Notes under the pieces: model-generated
What the model was told of the DNA's origin: nothing
What the model saw: the letters and a program-made list of their open reading frames with translations, nothing else
Database searches by the model: none
Assembly (NCBI GenBank): GCA_016713665.1
Contig: JADJOR010000025.1
Span: forward strand, 88,779-152,778
Length of the DNA: 64,000 nucleotides
Direction: 5' to 3'
Source of the DNA: Deltaproteobacteria bacterium
GTDB taxonomy: Bacteria > Myxococcota_A > UBA9160 > UBA4427
Position numbers and translations under genes: made by a program
In this document: one piece after another, positions 15,089 through 23,399 of the stretch
Position numbering within the stretch: the stretch's first letter is position 1
Layout of the letters: every line of letters starts with the position of its first letter

Positions 15089-17428
15089 CTATCGAGAGTC
15101 CGCGTCGACGAGGATCCGCCGCGCTGCGCTGCCCGTGGCGCGGTGGCGCCAGGCGGCGCGATAGGCGGCCTCGAGCTGCCGCGCGAAGCCCGGCAGATCG
15201 AAGAGCGGGGCCGGCGTTCGGTCGGCCATCGTGCCGGCCGCACGGCCCGCGGCCGACGCGTCGGCCGCGTCGGACGAGTTCAACGAGCCGCCCGTCTGCG
15301 CGGCCTCGATCCGCTTTCGCAGCAGGGCGAGCGCCGAGGGGTCGCCGGCGAGTGCGACGGCACGTTCCTCGTACTCGGCGCCGTCCGCGCAGACCATCTC
15401 CGGCAGCCCCGCTCCACGGCAGAGGCTCGCTCCCATCCGACTCATGAAGCTCTGCCCCGGTCGCGTGAGCACCGGCAGCCCGGCGCGCAGGGCGCCCGCG
15501 GCCGTCGCGCCCGCGTTGTAGGCGAAGGTGTCGAGGAAGAGGTCGGCGACGCGGTAGCGCGCGAGATATTCGGGGAGGGGAGCGCGGGGGGCGAAGTGCA
15601 GGCGCTTCGGATCGATGCCGCGGGCCGTGGCCTCGCGGGCGAGATTCGCGCGGGCGGTGGCGGAGCCTTCGTCGGCGAGCCAGAGGACCGAGCCCGGGAC
15701 GCGCGCGAGGATCCGCATCCAGGCGTCGAAGACCTCGGTCTCGAGCTTGTGGAGCCCGTTCATGCAGCAGAAGACGAAGGCGTCGTCGGGGAGGCCGAGC
15801 GACGCGCGCGTCGGCGTCGCGGCGATCGGGAGAGGGGAGGCGACGGCGAAGCCGCGGGGGAGGGTGATGATCGTCTCGCTGTAGTCGGATGTGGCCGATT
15901 CAGGGATGACCGTCTCGTCGGCGAGCAGGTAGGGAAGGAAGTCGGCGCCCATCGTGTCGAGATAGCCGAGCCAGTGCATCTGGACGGGCGCCGGGCGCAG
16001 CGCGAAGAGCCCCGTCTTCGACCAGGTCGTGTAGCCCGCGACGTCGACGAGGACGTCGATCCGGTCGGCGCGGATGCGCTCGGCGATCGTCTCCGGCGTC
16101 CCGCGAGACACGTCGATGAAATGGTCGACGCCGGCGCGAACCGAGCGCGCGAAGGCGTCGTCGACGGTCAGCAGGGAGTAGGCGAAGACCTCGACCTGGC
16201 TGCGGTCGTGGTGGCGGAAGAGGTCGTAAATCAGGCTGCCGACGGCGTGGATGCGGAAATCCGGCGACACGTAGCCGACGCGGAGTCGTTCGGGCTCGGC
16301 CCGGAGCGGATCGCGCGGTCGCGGCACCTCGCGTCGTTCCGCACGCGACGCGATCGCACCGCCTCTCCGCGCGGCCATCTCACGCTCGACCCCCCGTCCG
16401 AGATGGCGAGCCACCGCGAGCCGAAGCGAAGCCGGCACCGCGACGACGTTGAGGGTGAGCGGCGGCAGCCCGCGCGTCGGGTCGTCGCGCACGAGCGCCT
16501 CGATGCGCGTCACGAGCTCCGCGGTCCGCGCGGCCTCGTCGCGCCAGTCGCAGAGATGGCGGCTGGCGACCACGAGGTGACAGGCCGCTTCGGTCGCGAG
16601 CGTCGGCTCGAGCGCCATCGTCCGCTCGAAGCCGAGGGCGGCCTCCTCGAACCTGTTCAGGTCGGCGGCGAGCTTGGCCCGGTTGAAGTGGGCGTGGCCC
16701 GAGCTCGCGTCGAGCTCGAGAGCGCGGTCGAAGCAGGCGAGGGCGGGCTCGATCCGCCCCTTCAGCTGGTGGAGCGCGCCGAGGTCGTTGAAGGTCGCGG
16801 TGCGATCCGGGCGCAACACGACCGCCCGCTCGAGGCATGCGATCGCCTCGTCGATCCGATCCTGCTGCCGCAACAGCGCGCCGAGCTCGAGCAGGAGCTC
16901 CGCATCCCCGGGCACCGCCTGCAGCCCGCGCCGCAGGCAGGCCTCGGCTCGCGCCGGGCCTTCGGCACGCACGAGCAGTCCGGCGAGGCCGATCCATGCG
17001 GGGACGAACGCCGGCTGGGTCGCGAGCAGCGCTTCGAGCTGGGCCCGCGCCGCTGCCGCGCGACCTCGCGCCAGCTCGAGCATGCCCAGGTTGTAGCGGG
17101 CGTTCGAATAGCCCGAGTCGAGCTCGAGCGCTTTTCGATAGGCGTCCGCAGCCTCGTCGAGGCGAGCGAGCGCCTTCAGCGCGTTGGCGAAGTTGTTGTG
17201 GTAGATCGCCGAGTCGGGCTTCTCCCCGACGGCGACCCGTAGGAGTCGGAGCGCTTCGTCGTTTCGACCGGCGGCGAGCTCGATCAGAGCGAGGCCGTTG
17301 CAGGCGGGCGGATGTCGCGGCGCCGTCGCGAGGATCTCCTGGTGGAGGACGCGCGCCTGATTGATCCGGCCCGCGCGCTGGAGGCGCAGCGCTTCACGGG
17401 TCTTGTCAGCGAGGGAGGCGGACGGCAT
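15089..17428 (-). CDS. TPR-containing O-linked N-acetylglucosamine transferase (SPINDLY/OGT type, GT41)
   Basis: A 779-residue protein from the ATG at 17428 (a GTG at 17500 would add 24 Arg-rich residues). The N-terminal half (about 10-290) is a run of TPR repeats such as ARYNLGMLELARG and AFVPAWIGLAGLL. The C-terminal half is the OGT catalytic region: LRVGYVSPDFRIHAVG, VDVAGYTTWSKTGLFALRPAPVQ and HWLGYLDTMG, then CCMNGLHKLE and DTFAYNAGATAAGAL, all SPINDLY-type motifs. Such enzymes glycosylate Ser/Thr of proteins in the cytoplasm. Before the final conserved helix (FARQLEAAYRAAW) there is a 25-30-residue Ser/Ala/Asp-rich insert. It is divergent from a TIGR03032 gene. Confidence 0.92.
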   Translation of the reverse strand: MPSASLADKTREALRLQRAGRINQARVLHQEILATAPRHPPACNGLALIELAAGRNDEALRLLRVAVGEKPDSAIYHNNFANALKALARLDEAADAYRKALELDSGYSNARYNLGMLELARGRAAAARAQLEALLATQPAFVPAWIGLAGLLVRAEGPARAEACLRRGLQAVPGDAELLLELGALLRQQDRIDEAIACLERAVVLRPDRTATFNDLGALHQLKGRIEPALACFDRALELDASSGHAHFNRAKLAADLNRFEEAALGFERTMALEPTLATEAACHLVVASRHLCDWRDEAARTAELVTRIEALVRDDPTRGLPPLTLNVVAVPASLRLAVARHLGRGVEREMAARRGGAIASRAERREVPRPRDPLRAEPERLRVGYVSPDFRIHAVGSLIYDLFRHHDRSQVEVFAYSLLTVDDAFARSVRAGVDHFIDVSRGTPETIAERIRADRIDVLVDVAGYTTWSKTGLFALRPAPVQMHWLGYLDTMGADFLPYLLADETVIPESATSDYSETIITLPRGFAVASPLPIAATPTRASLGLPDDAFVFCCMNGLHKLETEVFDAWMRILARVPGSVLWLADEGSATARANLAREATARGIDPKRLHFAPRAPLPEYLARYRVADLFLDTFAYNAGATAAGALRAGLPVLTRPGQSFMSRMGASLCRGAGLPEMVCADGAEYEERAVALAGDPSALALLRKRIEAAQTGGSLNSSDAADASAAGRAAGTMADRTPAPLFDLPGFARQLEAAYRAAWRHRATGSAARRILVDADSR

Positions 17429-17568
17429 CGCGCCGAAAGGATGGCGGCTCGATCGCGTCGCGGCGAGCCCGGCTCGCGGTCGGCAACGCGCCGGAATCAC
17501 GGCGGCAGGTCGACCGATCCCGGCAAGGGATGGTTGTGGACCCGCGCGCCCGGCCTCACAATCCGCCC

Positions 17569-18663
17569 ATGTCGAGCGCCGCCGTCCCCACGACTCCCTT
17601 CACGATCCAGCACACGCCGCAGGTCCCCGAGATCCTCGCCGAGGTCGGCTGCTCCCTCGCCCTCACGACCTATCAGGCCGGGAAGGTCATCCTGATCTCG
17701 TCGGATGGCGAGCGCTTGATCCAGCTGCCGCGGACCTTCGAGGAGCCGATGGGGCTCGCGGTCGACGGGGATCGCATGGCGGTCGCGACGAAGCATTCGA
17801 TCGTGCTGCTCGCGAACGAGCCGCGTCTCGCGCCGACCTATCCGCGTCAACCCGACACCTACGACGCGCTCTTCGTCCCCCGCTCGGTCCACTTCGCCGG
17901 GGCGCTCGCCGTCCACGACATGGTCTTCACCGATCAGGGCCTGATCGGCGTCAACACGCTCTTCTCGTGTCTCTTCCAGCTCGATCCGCGCTTCAGCTTC
18001 CGGCCCGTCTGGAAGCCGCCCTTCGTGACGGCGCTCGCGCCCGAGGACCGCTGTCATCTGAACGGTCTCGCCGCGGTCGACAAGGAGATCCGTTATGCGA
18101 CGGCGCTCGGCCGCAGCGACACCGCCGGCGGCTGGCGGGAGGGCAAGGAGCGCGGCGGGGTCCTGATGCACGTCCCGTCGGGCGAGATCCTGCTCGACGG
18201 TCTCGCGATGCCGCACTCGCCGCGGGTCTACGATGGCGTCCTCTACCTGCTGCTCTCGTCGACGGGCGAGCTCGTCGCGGTCGAGGGGGCGAGGGACGGG
18301 GACGGAGGCGATCTGCGCTACGAGGTGGTGAATCGCGTGCCTGGATTCGCCCGGGGCATGGCCCGGGCGGGGGACTACGTGTTCGTCGCGACGTCGCTGA
18401 TCCGCAAGCAGCACACCTTCGGCGATCTCGAGCTGGCCGGGCGCAAGGACGTCGTCTGCGGCGTGACGATCCTGCATCTGCCGTCGGGCGCGATCGTCGG
18501 CGAGCTCAAGTACCTGCGCAGCTGCGAAGAGATCTACGACGTGCAGGTCCTGCCCGGGCTGAAGCGCCCGGGACTCCTCGGGCTCCACGACGAGACCCAT
18601 CGGCAGGCGCTCTCGATGCCCGAGCAGACGTTCTGGGGGCGCGAGCGGGAGCCCGACGCTTGA
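17569..18663 (+). CDS. TIGR03032-family protein
   Basis: A 364-residue protein recognised by the N-terminal segment LAEVGCSLALTTYQAGKV and the later LNGLAAVDKEIRYATALGRSDTAGGWRE-type core (GRSDTAGGWRE). This family (TIGR03032/DUF4915) is probably a beta-propeller and often lies near TPR and glycosyltransferase genes; its biochemical role is unknown. No signal peptide or membrane segment is seen. I start at the ATG at 17569; an upstream in-frame start at 17530 adds 13 residues. It is divergent from the O-GlcNAc transferase with 140 bp between them, which suggests shared regulation. Confidence 0.88.
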   Translation: MSSAAVPTTPFTIQHTPQVPEILAEVGCSLALTTYQAGKVILISSDGERLIQLPRTFEEPMGLAVDGDRMAVATKHSIVLLANEPRLAPTYPRQPDTYDALFVPRSVHFAGALAVHDMVFTDQGLIGVNTLFSCLFQLDPRFSFRPVWKPPFVTALAPEDRCHLNGLAAVDKEIRYATALGRSDTAGGWREGKERGGVLMHVPSGEILLDGLAMPHSPRVYDGVLYLLLSSTGELVAVEGARDGDGGDLRYEVVNRVPGFARGMARAGDYVFVATSLIRKQHTFGDLELAGRKDVVCGVTILHLPSGAIVGELKYLRSCEEIYDVQVLPGLKRPGLLGLHDETHRQALSMPEQTFWGREREPDA

Positions 18664-18702
18664 GCGCGGCGCGCGGGGCGCCCCGAGCCCCGGCCCGTCG
18701 GC

Positions 18703-19092
18703 TCAGCTGTTCTTGAGCTCGATCAGGATCTCGCGATAGGTCTTCTTGCCGACGTTCCAGGCCCACTCGACGCCGCCCTTCGGAATCGCGACGGTATTGC
18801 CGTCCTTCGGCACGAGGCCGACGAACGAATCGACCGGCGAGCCCTTCGGCGTCACGCCGGCGACCTCGTCGCCGTCCATGATCACGAGGTAGTAGTCGAG
18901 CGTGTGCTCGTGGAGATCGCTCGCCTGTCCCGGCTCGAGGATCATCTCCCAGATCCGGATCTTCTCGTCCTCGAGCAGGATCCGCCCAGCCACCTTGCCG
19001 AGCTTGTCGTTCGCGTGCTCGTCGCGGAAACGATCGAGTCGAGCCTTCATCTCGGGCGTGAGCTTGGCGAATTCGGGCGGCGTCGCGAGCAT
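18703..19092 (-). CDS. Small cupin-domain protein
   Basis: A 129-residue single-domain cupin. The ATG at 19092 has AGGAG 6-7 nt upstream. The segment GRILLEDEKIRIWEMILEPG, followed by LHEHTLDYYLVIMDG (His residues of cupin motif 1) and a later AIPKGGVEWAWNVG (motif 2, lacking the usual His), fits a metal-binding beta-barrel. No partner enzyme adjoins it. Such stand-alone cupins can be isomerases, dioxygenases or sensors; the function here is unknown. Confidence 0.8.
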   Translation of the reverse strand: MLATPPEFAKLTPEMKARLDRFRDEHANDKLGKVAGRILLEDEKIRIWEMILEPGQASDLHEHTLDYYLVIMDGDEVAGVTPKGSPVDSFVGLVPKDGNTVAIPKGGVEWAWNVGKKTYREILIELKNS

Positions 19093-19201
19093 GGCAATCT
19101 CCTGAAGGAAGAGAATGGGAACGAGCAAGCCGCCCGATCCACGAACGGTCGATTCACCCGAGACCGTAGGACGTGCGATTCGATCAGCGCAAGCGCACCG
19201 A

Positions 19202-19332
19202 GCGCCCCGGCCGGACGCGGTCTGGCGCGAGATCGAGGACGGCACGCGCAGCGCGCCGCCCGCCAAAGCCGACCGGTCCCTCGACGCGTGCCGTACGACA
19301 CCCGAGTGCCAGGCCGCGTCCGGCCGGGGCGC
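19202..19332. mobile_element. MITE-like intergenic element, copy 1 (131 bp, perfect 19-bp terminal inverted repeats)
   Basis: The left end GCGCCCCGGCCGGACGCGG (19202-19220) is the exact reverse complement of the right end at 19314-19332. The interior includes GCCGACCGGTCCCTC and CGACACCCGAGT. A closely similar copy lies in the opposite orientation at 57485-57612, and an end fragment lies at 57790-57811. It has no coding capacity of its own, so it would need a transposase elsewhere. It sits between the end of amtB and the start of the cupin gene. Confidence 0.65.
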
Positions 19333-19365
19333 CTGGCACGACGTCCGCTTCCGGAATCCCGCGTC

Positions 19366-20700
19366 CTACAGGTTGTACCCGCGCTCGTCGTGGAGGGCGA
19401 GATCGAGGCCCTGGGACTCGGCCTCCTCGCCGACGTGCAGCCCGACCGCCGCATCGATGCCCTTCAGCAGGATCCAGCTCGCGACGGCCGACCAGGCGGC
19501 GGTCACGAGCGCCGCGTAGAGCTGCTTGCCGAGCTGGGCGCCGATGGCGAGGCCCTCCTGGTTGCCACCGAAGGCGGTCGCCCCGAAGAGGCCGGCGAGG
19601 ATCGTTCCGACGAAGCCGCCCACGCCGTGGACGCCGAATACGTCGAGGCTGTCGTCGTAGCCGAGCTTGTGCTTGAGCGCGGTCGAGGCCTGGTAGCAGA
19701 TGAAGCCCGAGGCGATGCCGATCGAGAGGCCACCGACGGGACCGACGACGCCCGCCGCCGGCGTCACCGCGGCGAGCCCCGCGACGGCGCCCGTCGCGAG
19801 GCCGAGGACCGAGGGCTTCGAGTGCTTGGTCCATTCGATCGCCATCCAGGTCATCGCGGCGGCGGAGGCGGAGATGTGGGTCACGGTGATCGCCATCGCG
19901 GCGTTGCCGTTGGCGGCGAGCGCCGAGCCGCCGTTGAAGCCGTACCAGCCGACCCAGAGCATGCCGGTACCGGTGACGCACATCGTCAGGTTGTGGGGCG
20001 GCATGGCGGTCTTCGGGTAGCCGCGCCGCGGTCCGACCATGATGCAGGCGACGAGCGCTGCGACGCCGGCGGTGATGTGGACGACGATGCCGCCGGCGAA
20101 GTCGAAGACGCCCAGATCGGCGAAATGGCCGCCCGCGCCGCCCCAGGTCATGTGGCAGATCGGCGCGTAGACGACGACGAGCCAGAGCGCCGAGAAGAGA
20201 AGTACGGCCGAGAACTTCATGCGCTCGGCGAAGGCGCCGAGGATCAGCGCCGGGGTGATGACGGCGAAGGTGCACTGGAACGAGAAGAAGAGGATCTCGG
20301 GAATCGAGCCGAAGAGCGTGTCGGCCGTGACGCCCGCGAGCATCACGCGGCCGAAGCCGCCGATGAAGGCCGCGCGCCCGCCCTGGCCCGCCGCCATGCC
20401 CGTCGTGTCGAAGGCCAGCGAATAACCGACGACGAGCCAGACGAGCGAGAGGAGCGCCGTCAGCGCGAGGCATTGCATCAGGACGGAGAGGACGTTCTTG
20501 GTGCGGACGAGCCCGCCGTAGAAGAGCGCGAGGCCCGGGATCGTCATGAAGAGGACCAGCGCCGTCGACGTCAGGATCCAGGCCGTGTTCGCGCCATCGA
20601 AACCATCGGCGGCGGACGCGCGCAGCGGGAACGCGGTCGTGGCGAGCAGGACGGGAAGCGAGGTCAGCAGGGCGGGGAGCGAAGCCTTCACGCGAGACAT
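19366..20700 (-). CDS. amtB: Ammonium transporter
   Basis: A 444-residue Amt/MEP/Rh channel with a cleavable signal peptide (about 1-30, ending ASAAD) and eleven further hydrophobic helices. Signatures include TIPGLALFYGGLVR in helix 1, DFAGGIVVHITAG with the first pore His near 207, and FGVHGVGGFVGTIL with the second pore His near 358. It conducts ammonium into the cell. It is usually controlled by a PII protein (GlnK), but no glnK lies next to it here. A possible sigma-70 promoter is at 20808-20836. The MITE-like element lies just beyond its stop codon. Confidence 0.95.
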   Translation of the reverse strand: MSRVKASLPALLTSLPVLLATTAFPLRASAADGFDGANTAWILTSTALVLFMTIPGLALFYGGLVRTKNVLSVLMQCLALTALLSLVWLVVGYSLAFDTTGMAAGQGGRAAFIGGFGRVMLAGVTADTLFGSIPEILFFSFQCTFAVITPALILGAFAERMKFSAVLLFSALWLVVVYAPICHMTWGGAGGHFADLGVFDFAGGIVVHITAGVAALVACIMVGPRRGYPKTAMPPHNLTMCVTGTGMLWVGWYGFNGGSALAANGNAAMAITVTHISASAAAMTWMAIEWTKHSKPSVLGLATGAVAGLAAVTPAAGVVGPVGGLSIGIASGFICYQASTALKHKLGYDDSLDVFGVHGVGGFVGTILAGLFGATAFGGNQEGLAIGAQLGKQLYAALVTAAWSAVASWILLKGIDAAVGLHVGEEAESQGLDLALHDERGYNL

Positions 20701-20807
20701 CGTGGTCGGGGTCCTCGGCGGACCCGGATCCGGGCCGCGCAGCGCCGCGTGCGCCGTCCCGGAAACGCAGATCGGGACGCCACCGCGCGGTCGTTTCGAG
20801 CTGCGCA

Positions 20808-20836
20808 GTTCTAATCCGATCTGGGCATCAAATCAA
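20808..20836 (-). promoter_or_regulatory. Possible sigma-70 promoter of amtB
   Basis: On the minus strand TTGATT (20836-20831) and TAGAAC (20813-20808) are separated by 17 nt; each matches 4 of 6 consensus positions. They lie in one of the few AT-rich patches of the window, about 110 bp before the amtB start. I looked for a sigma-54 (-24 GG/-12 GC) promoter, expected if NtrC controls amtB, and found none with correct spacing. Confidence 0.4.
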
Positions 20837-20872
20837 ACGAATCGGCCGATTATTGCACGAATCCCGATGCTA

Positions 20873-20890
20873 TGTGCCGAGATCGGCACA
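20873..20890. terminator. Hairpin downstream of bolA
   Basis: TGTGCCGA-GA-TCGGCACA is a perfect 8-bp inverted repeat 8 bp beyond the bolA stop. It could end the glutaredoxin-bolA transcript. There is no U-tract on the minus-strand side, so it may instead be an operator in the amtB upstream region. Confidence 0.4.
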
Positions 20891-20897
20891 GTTTGCG

Positions 20898-21167
20898 TCA
20901 CGGGACGCGGCAATCGAGGCGGTCGACGGCGTGGACCGGCGGATTCGGGCCCGACATCAGGTGGGCGATCGCGCCGTAGACGAGCTGCTGCTGGCGGACC
21001 CGCGGCTTGCCCACGAAGGCGGCGTCGGTCACGTCGATCTCGAAATGCCCCGGGCCCTGGGGCCGGACCTCGATGGTGGCCTCGGGCAGCGCCTGCGCGA
21101 TGGCGCGGCGGATCTGCTCGGCGATGTCGACGGGATTCGGTCCGGCGTTGATGATCTGGAGGGCCAT
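20898..21167 (-). CDS. bolA: BolA/IbaG-family protein
   Basis: An 89-residue BolA-fold protein, with the conserved core GPGHFEIDVTDAAFVGKPRVRQQQLVYGAI (residues about 39-67; I see RVRQQQLVYGAI as the diagnostic part, with FVGKPRVRQQ matching the F.GK..V.RH.. pattern). BolA proteins pair with monothiol CGFS glutaredoxins to bind a [2Fe-2S] cluster. It starts 8 bp after the glutaredoxin-rhodanese gene, with AGGAG in the gap, which strongly supports a functional pair in Fe-S trafficking or iron sensing. Confidence 0.88.
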   Translation of the reverse strand: MALQIINAGPNPVDIAEQIRRAIAQALPEATIEVRPQGPGHFEIDVTDAAFVGKPRVRQQQLVYGAIAHLMSGPNPPVHAVDRLDCRVP

Positions 21168-21175
21168 CGAGTCTC

Positions 21176-22105
21176 CTAATAGCGCGGCACGTCGGGATCG
21201 ATTTCCTGGCTCCAGGCATCGATGCCGCCGACCACGTTCCAGACCTGCGTGAAGCCGAGGGCGACGAACTGCTCGGCGGCCTGCTGCGAGCGGCCGCCGT
21301 GGTGGCAATGGAGGACGAGGCGCGTGTCGCGCGGCAGCGACTCGATCCGGGCCGCCTCGGACTCGTTGAGGAGGACTGCGCCCGGAATCGCCGCGATCGC
21401 GCGCTCCTCGGGCGTGCGGACGTCGAGCAGCTCGATGCGCTCCCCCGACTCGAGCAGCTCCGACAGCTCGCGCACCGACATCTGGCGCACGCGCGGCGCG
21501 TTCGGGTTGTCGACGCGGAACGCCTGACCGTTCGGTGTGTCGGCCACGTCGATCGTGATGCCGTCGGCGCGGGATGCCGAGATCGGATCGAGGAGCAGCG
21601 TCAGCCCCTCGCTGATCGCCTCGACGTCGGCGCGGCCTCGCGGCGCGATCGAGAGATGCGACTGGAATTGCGGATCGACCGAGAGATGGAGCTCGCGGCC
21701 CGCGCCGCCGTGCTCGGCCGTCGCCGCCGTGAGCGCGCGCAACGCGGCCGGCGTGAGCTCGATCCGCGGTCGCACCGCCTTCACCGGCTCGAGCCCGAGC
21801 GTCTCGAAGCTCTCTCCGGAGCCGTAGAGCTCCTGCACGATGTCGCAGCCGCCGACGAACTCGCCCTTCACGTAGAGCTGCGGGATCGTCGGCCACGACG
21901 AGAAGGCCTTGATGCCCTCGCGGATGTGCGGCGCGGACAGCACGTCGACGGTCGCGTACTCGGGCAGGAGCGCGTCGAGGATGCCGACGACGGTCGCCGA
22001 GAAGCCGCATTGCGGCTGGCTGCGATTGCCCTTCATGAAGAGCACGACTTCGTTCGAGCCGATCAGCTCGCTGATTTCCCGCTTCACGTTCTCGTCGAGG
22101 CTCAT
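21176..22105 (-). CDS. CGFS glutaredoxin - IscA-like - rhodanese fusion protein
   Basis: A 309-residue three-domain protein. Residues 1-103 are a monothiol Grx4-type glutaredoxin with the QCGFS motif (Cys33), WPTIPQLYVKGEFVGGCDI and GGCD typical of [2Fe-2S] binding. Residues about 112-205 resemble an A-type Fe-S carrier (IscA/HesB) fold but contain no Cys, so they cannot bind a cluster in the usual way. Residues about 209-305 are a rhodanese with active-site HCHHGGRS (Cys267). A Grx-rhodanese combination could couple sulfur transfer with cluster delivery. bolA follows in the operon, and four helically spaced GTCCC repeats lie upstream. Confidence 0.88.
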   Translation of the reverse strand: MSLDENVKREISELIGSNEVVLFMKGNRSQPQCGFSATVVGILDALLPEYATVDVLSAPHIREGIKAFSSWPTIPQLYVKGEFVGGCDIVQELYGSGESFETLGLEPVKAVRPRIELTPAALRALTAATAEHGGAGRELHLSVDPQFQSHLSIAPRGRADVEAISEGLTLLLDPISASRADGITIDVADTPNGQAFRVDNPNAPRVRQMSVRELSELLESGERIELLDVRTPEERAIAAIPGAVLLNESEAARIESLPRDTRLVLHCHHGGRSQQAAEQFVALGFTQVWNVVGGIDAWSQEIDPDVPRY

Positions 22106-22152
22106 GCTGTCTCCTGTGCGGTTCGTGAGTTGCCGGGGCAGCGCCCGGGCGT

Positions 22153-22188
22153 GTCCCGATCGTGTCCCGGAGCGTCCCGGCCTGTCCC
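22153..22188. repeat. Four GTCCC iterons at helical spacing upstream of the glutaredoxin operon
   Basis: GTCCC occurs at 22153, 22164, 22174 and 22184, that is at 11, 10 and 10 bp intervals, so all four face the same side of the helix. On the transcribed strand they read as GGGAC repeats, about 48-83 bp upstream of the glutaredoxin fusion start. This is a plausible binding array for a regulator, perhaps one responding to iron or sulfur; nothing else supports that. Confidence 0.45.
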
Positions 22189-22389
22189 TGTGCAGTCGGC
22201 GCGTGCCCGGCGATCGGAGTCGGACGGACGGCCGCCGCACGCGGGAACGTTCGACGCGCGGAGCCTAGTTTCCCGGCGAAAAATGGCGAGAGACCGGCTC
22301 GGGGCTCGGCCCTGGCCTGGCCGGACGGCGTGGCCGCGGAAGCTAGCAGGAGGGGACGGGGACGGGGAGGGCGGGCCGGCTCCGGGCGT

Positions 22390-23244
22390 TCAGCCGAGGA
22401 GGGCCTGGCTTTCCTTGATCCGCTCGGCGCACTTGGTCAGGATCGGCTCGACGTCGTCCGCGGTCAGATCCAGGAAGGCCCAGGCCGGCATCGCGGACAG
22501 GTCGAGATCGTCGATCGGCCGGGATCGGCCGACGCCGAGCTTCGAGAGGCACATGCTGGTCACCGTCGTCAGTGCGCAGAGCCGCGCCACGTGGTCGTCG
22601 AGCTGGGTCAGAACCTCGGGGCTGTGGTGGTGCTGGATCGTGAGGACGAGGGAGTCGGGCAGCCCCCATTGCTGGACGACTGCGGCGCCGAGCTCGGCGT
22701 GGTTGAAGCCGAAGACCTCGTTCTCGACCTCGGTGAAGCTGCGGGACTCGTTGTAGACGGTCGCCATCACGCGCTCGTATTCGTCGTGGTGGCTGTTGGC
22801 GAGGGCGGTCTTGCCGATGTGATGCATCAGGCCGGCGGTGAAGGCGACGTCGGGGTCGACGCCGATGGAGCCGTAGCGCGCGAGCATCGAGGCGACCGGG
22901 CCGGAGAGTGACGAGTGCTGCCAGAGCAGCTTCTCGAGCAGCCCGAAGCGCTTGTAGGTCTCCTTCATCGAGGCGGCGAGAACCAGGTTGCGGACGGTCA
23001 TCGTGCCGAGCAGCGAGATCGCGTGGGAGAGGCTCTGGATCTCGCTCGGGAAGCCGTAGAGAGCCGAGTTCGAGATCTTCAGGATCCGGGCGGCGATCGC
23101 GGCGTCGCGCTCGATCAATTTGCGGATGTCGTCGATCGAGCTGTCGGGGTGGTCGACGGCCTGGATGACCTGGCTCGCGACGACGGGCATCGTGGGTAGG
23201 TCACCCTCGCTTGCCTTGAGGTAGCTGGCGAGTCGATTGCTCAT
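22390..23244 (-). CDS. HDOD-domain signalling protein
   Basis: A 284-residue protein whose residues about 12-210 form an HDOD domain: LPTMPVVASQVIQAVDHPDSS-type N-terminus, RDAAIAARILKISNSALYG, then HAISLLGTMTVRNLVL. The family is related to HD phosphohydrolases but lacks full metal sites, and in several bacteria it acts in chemotaxis, cell cycle or cyclic-di-GMP signalling without enzyme activity. No other domain is attached. It is codirectional with but separate (284 bp) from the glutaredoxin operon. With the PilZ and MCP proteins of this window it suggests motility and surface signalling. Confidence 0.9.
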   Translation of the reverse strand: MSNRLASYLKASEGDLPTMPVVASQVIQAVDHPDSSIDDIRKLIERDAAIAARILKISNSALYGFPSEIQSLSHAISLLGTMTVRNLVLAASMKETYKRFGLLEKLLWQHSSLSGPVASMLARYGSIGVDPDVAFTAGLMHHIGKTALANSHHDEYERVMATVYNESRSFTEVENEVFGFNHAELGAAVVQQWGLPDSLVLTIQHHHSPEVLTQLDDHVARLCALTTVTSMCLSKLGVGRSRPIDDLDLSAMPAWAFLDLTADDVEPILTKCAERIKESQALLG

Positions 23245-23380
23245 GGAATCCGTCCGCTCCGTGCAAGGCCGAGCCGTCGCTCGGGTTCATGCGGGAGGAG
23301 GCCCTCCCCGGAGGCCTGTTTCGACCGGAGCGGAGCTTTGCATGAGGACTGGATCGGGTCGGGGTGCCACAAACGTCGCC

Positions 23381-23394
23381 GACCCCGTGGGGTC
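23381..23394. terminator. Palindrome just beyond the protease / small protein transcript
   Basis: GACCCC-GT-GGGGTC is a 6-bp perfect inverted repeat 6 bp beyond the stop of the small membrane protein gene (minus strand). Its position suits a transcription end, but it is short and has no U-tract. Confidence 0.3.
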
Positions 23395-23399
23395 AGGAG

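Noticed and set aside
20881..20900. Possible sigma-54 promoter for amtB near GGCACAGTTTGC
   Set aside because: GG and GC are 8 nt apart instead of 10, and the strand is wrong for amtB.
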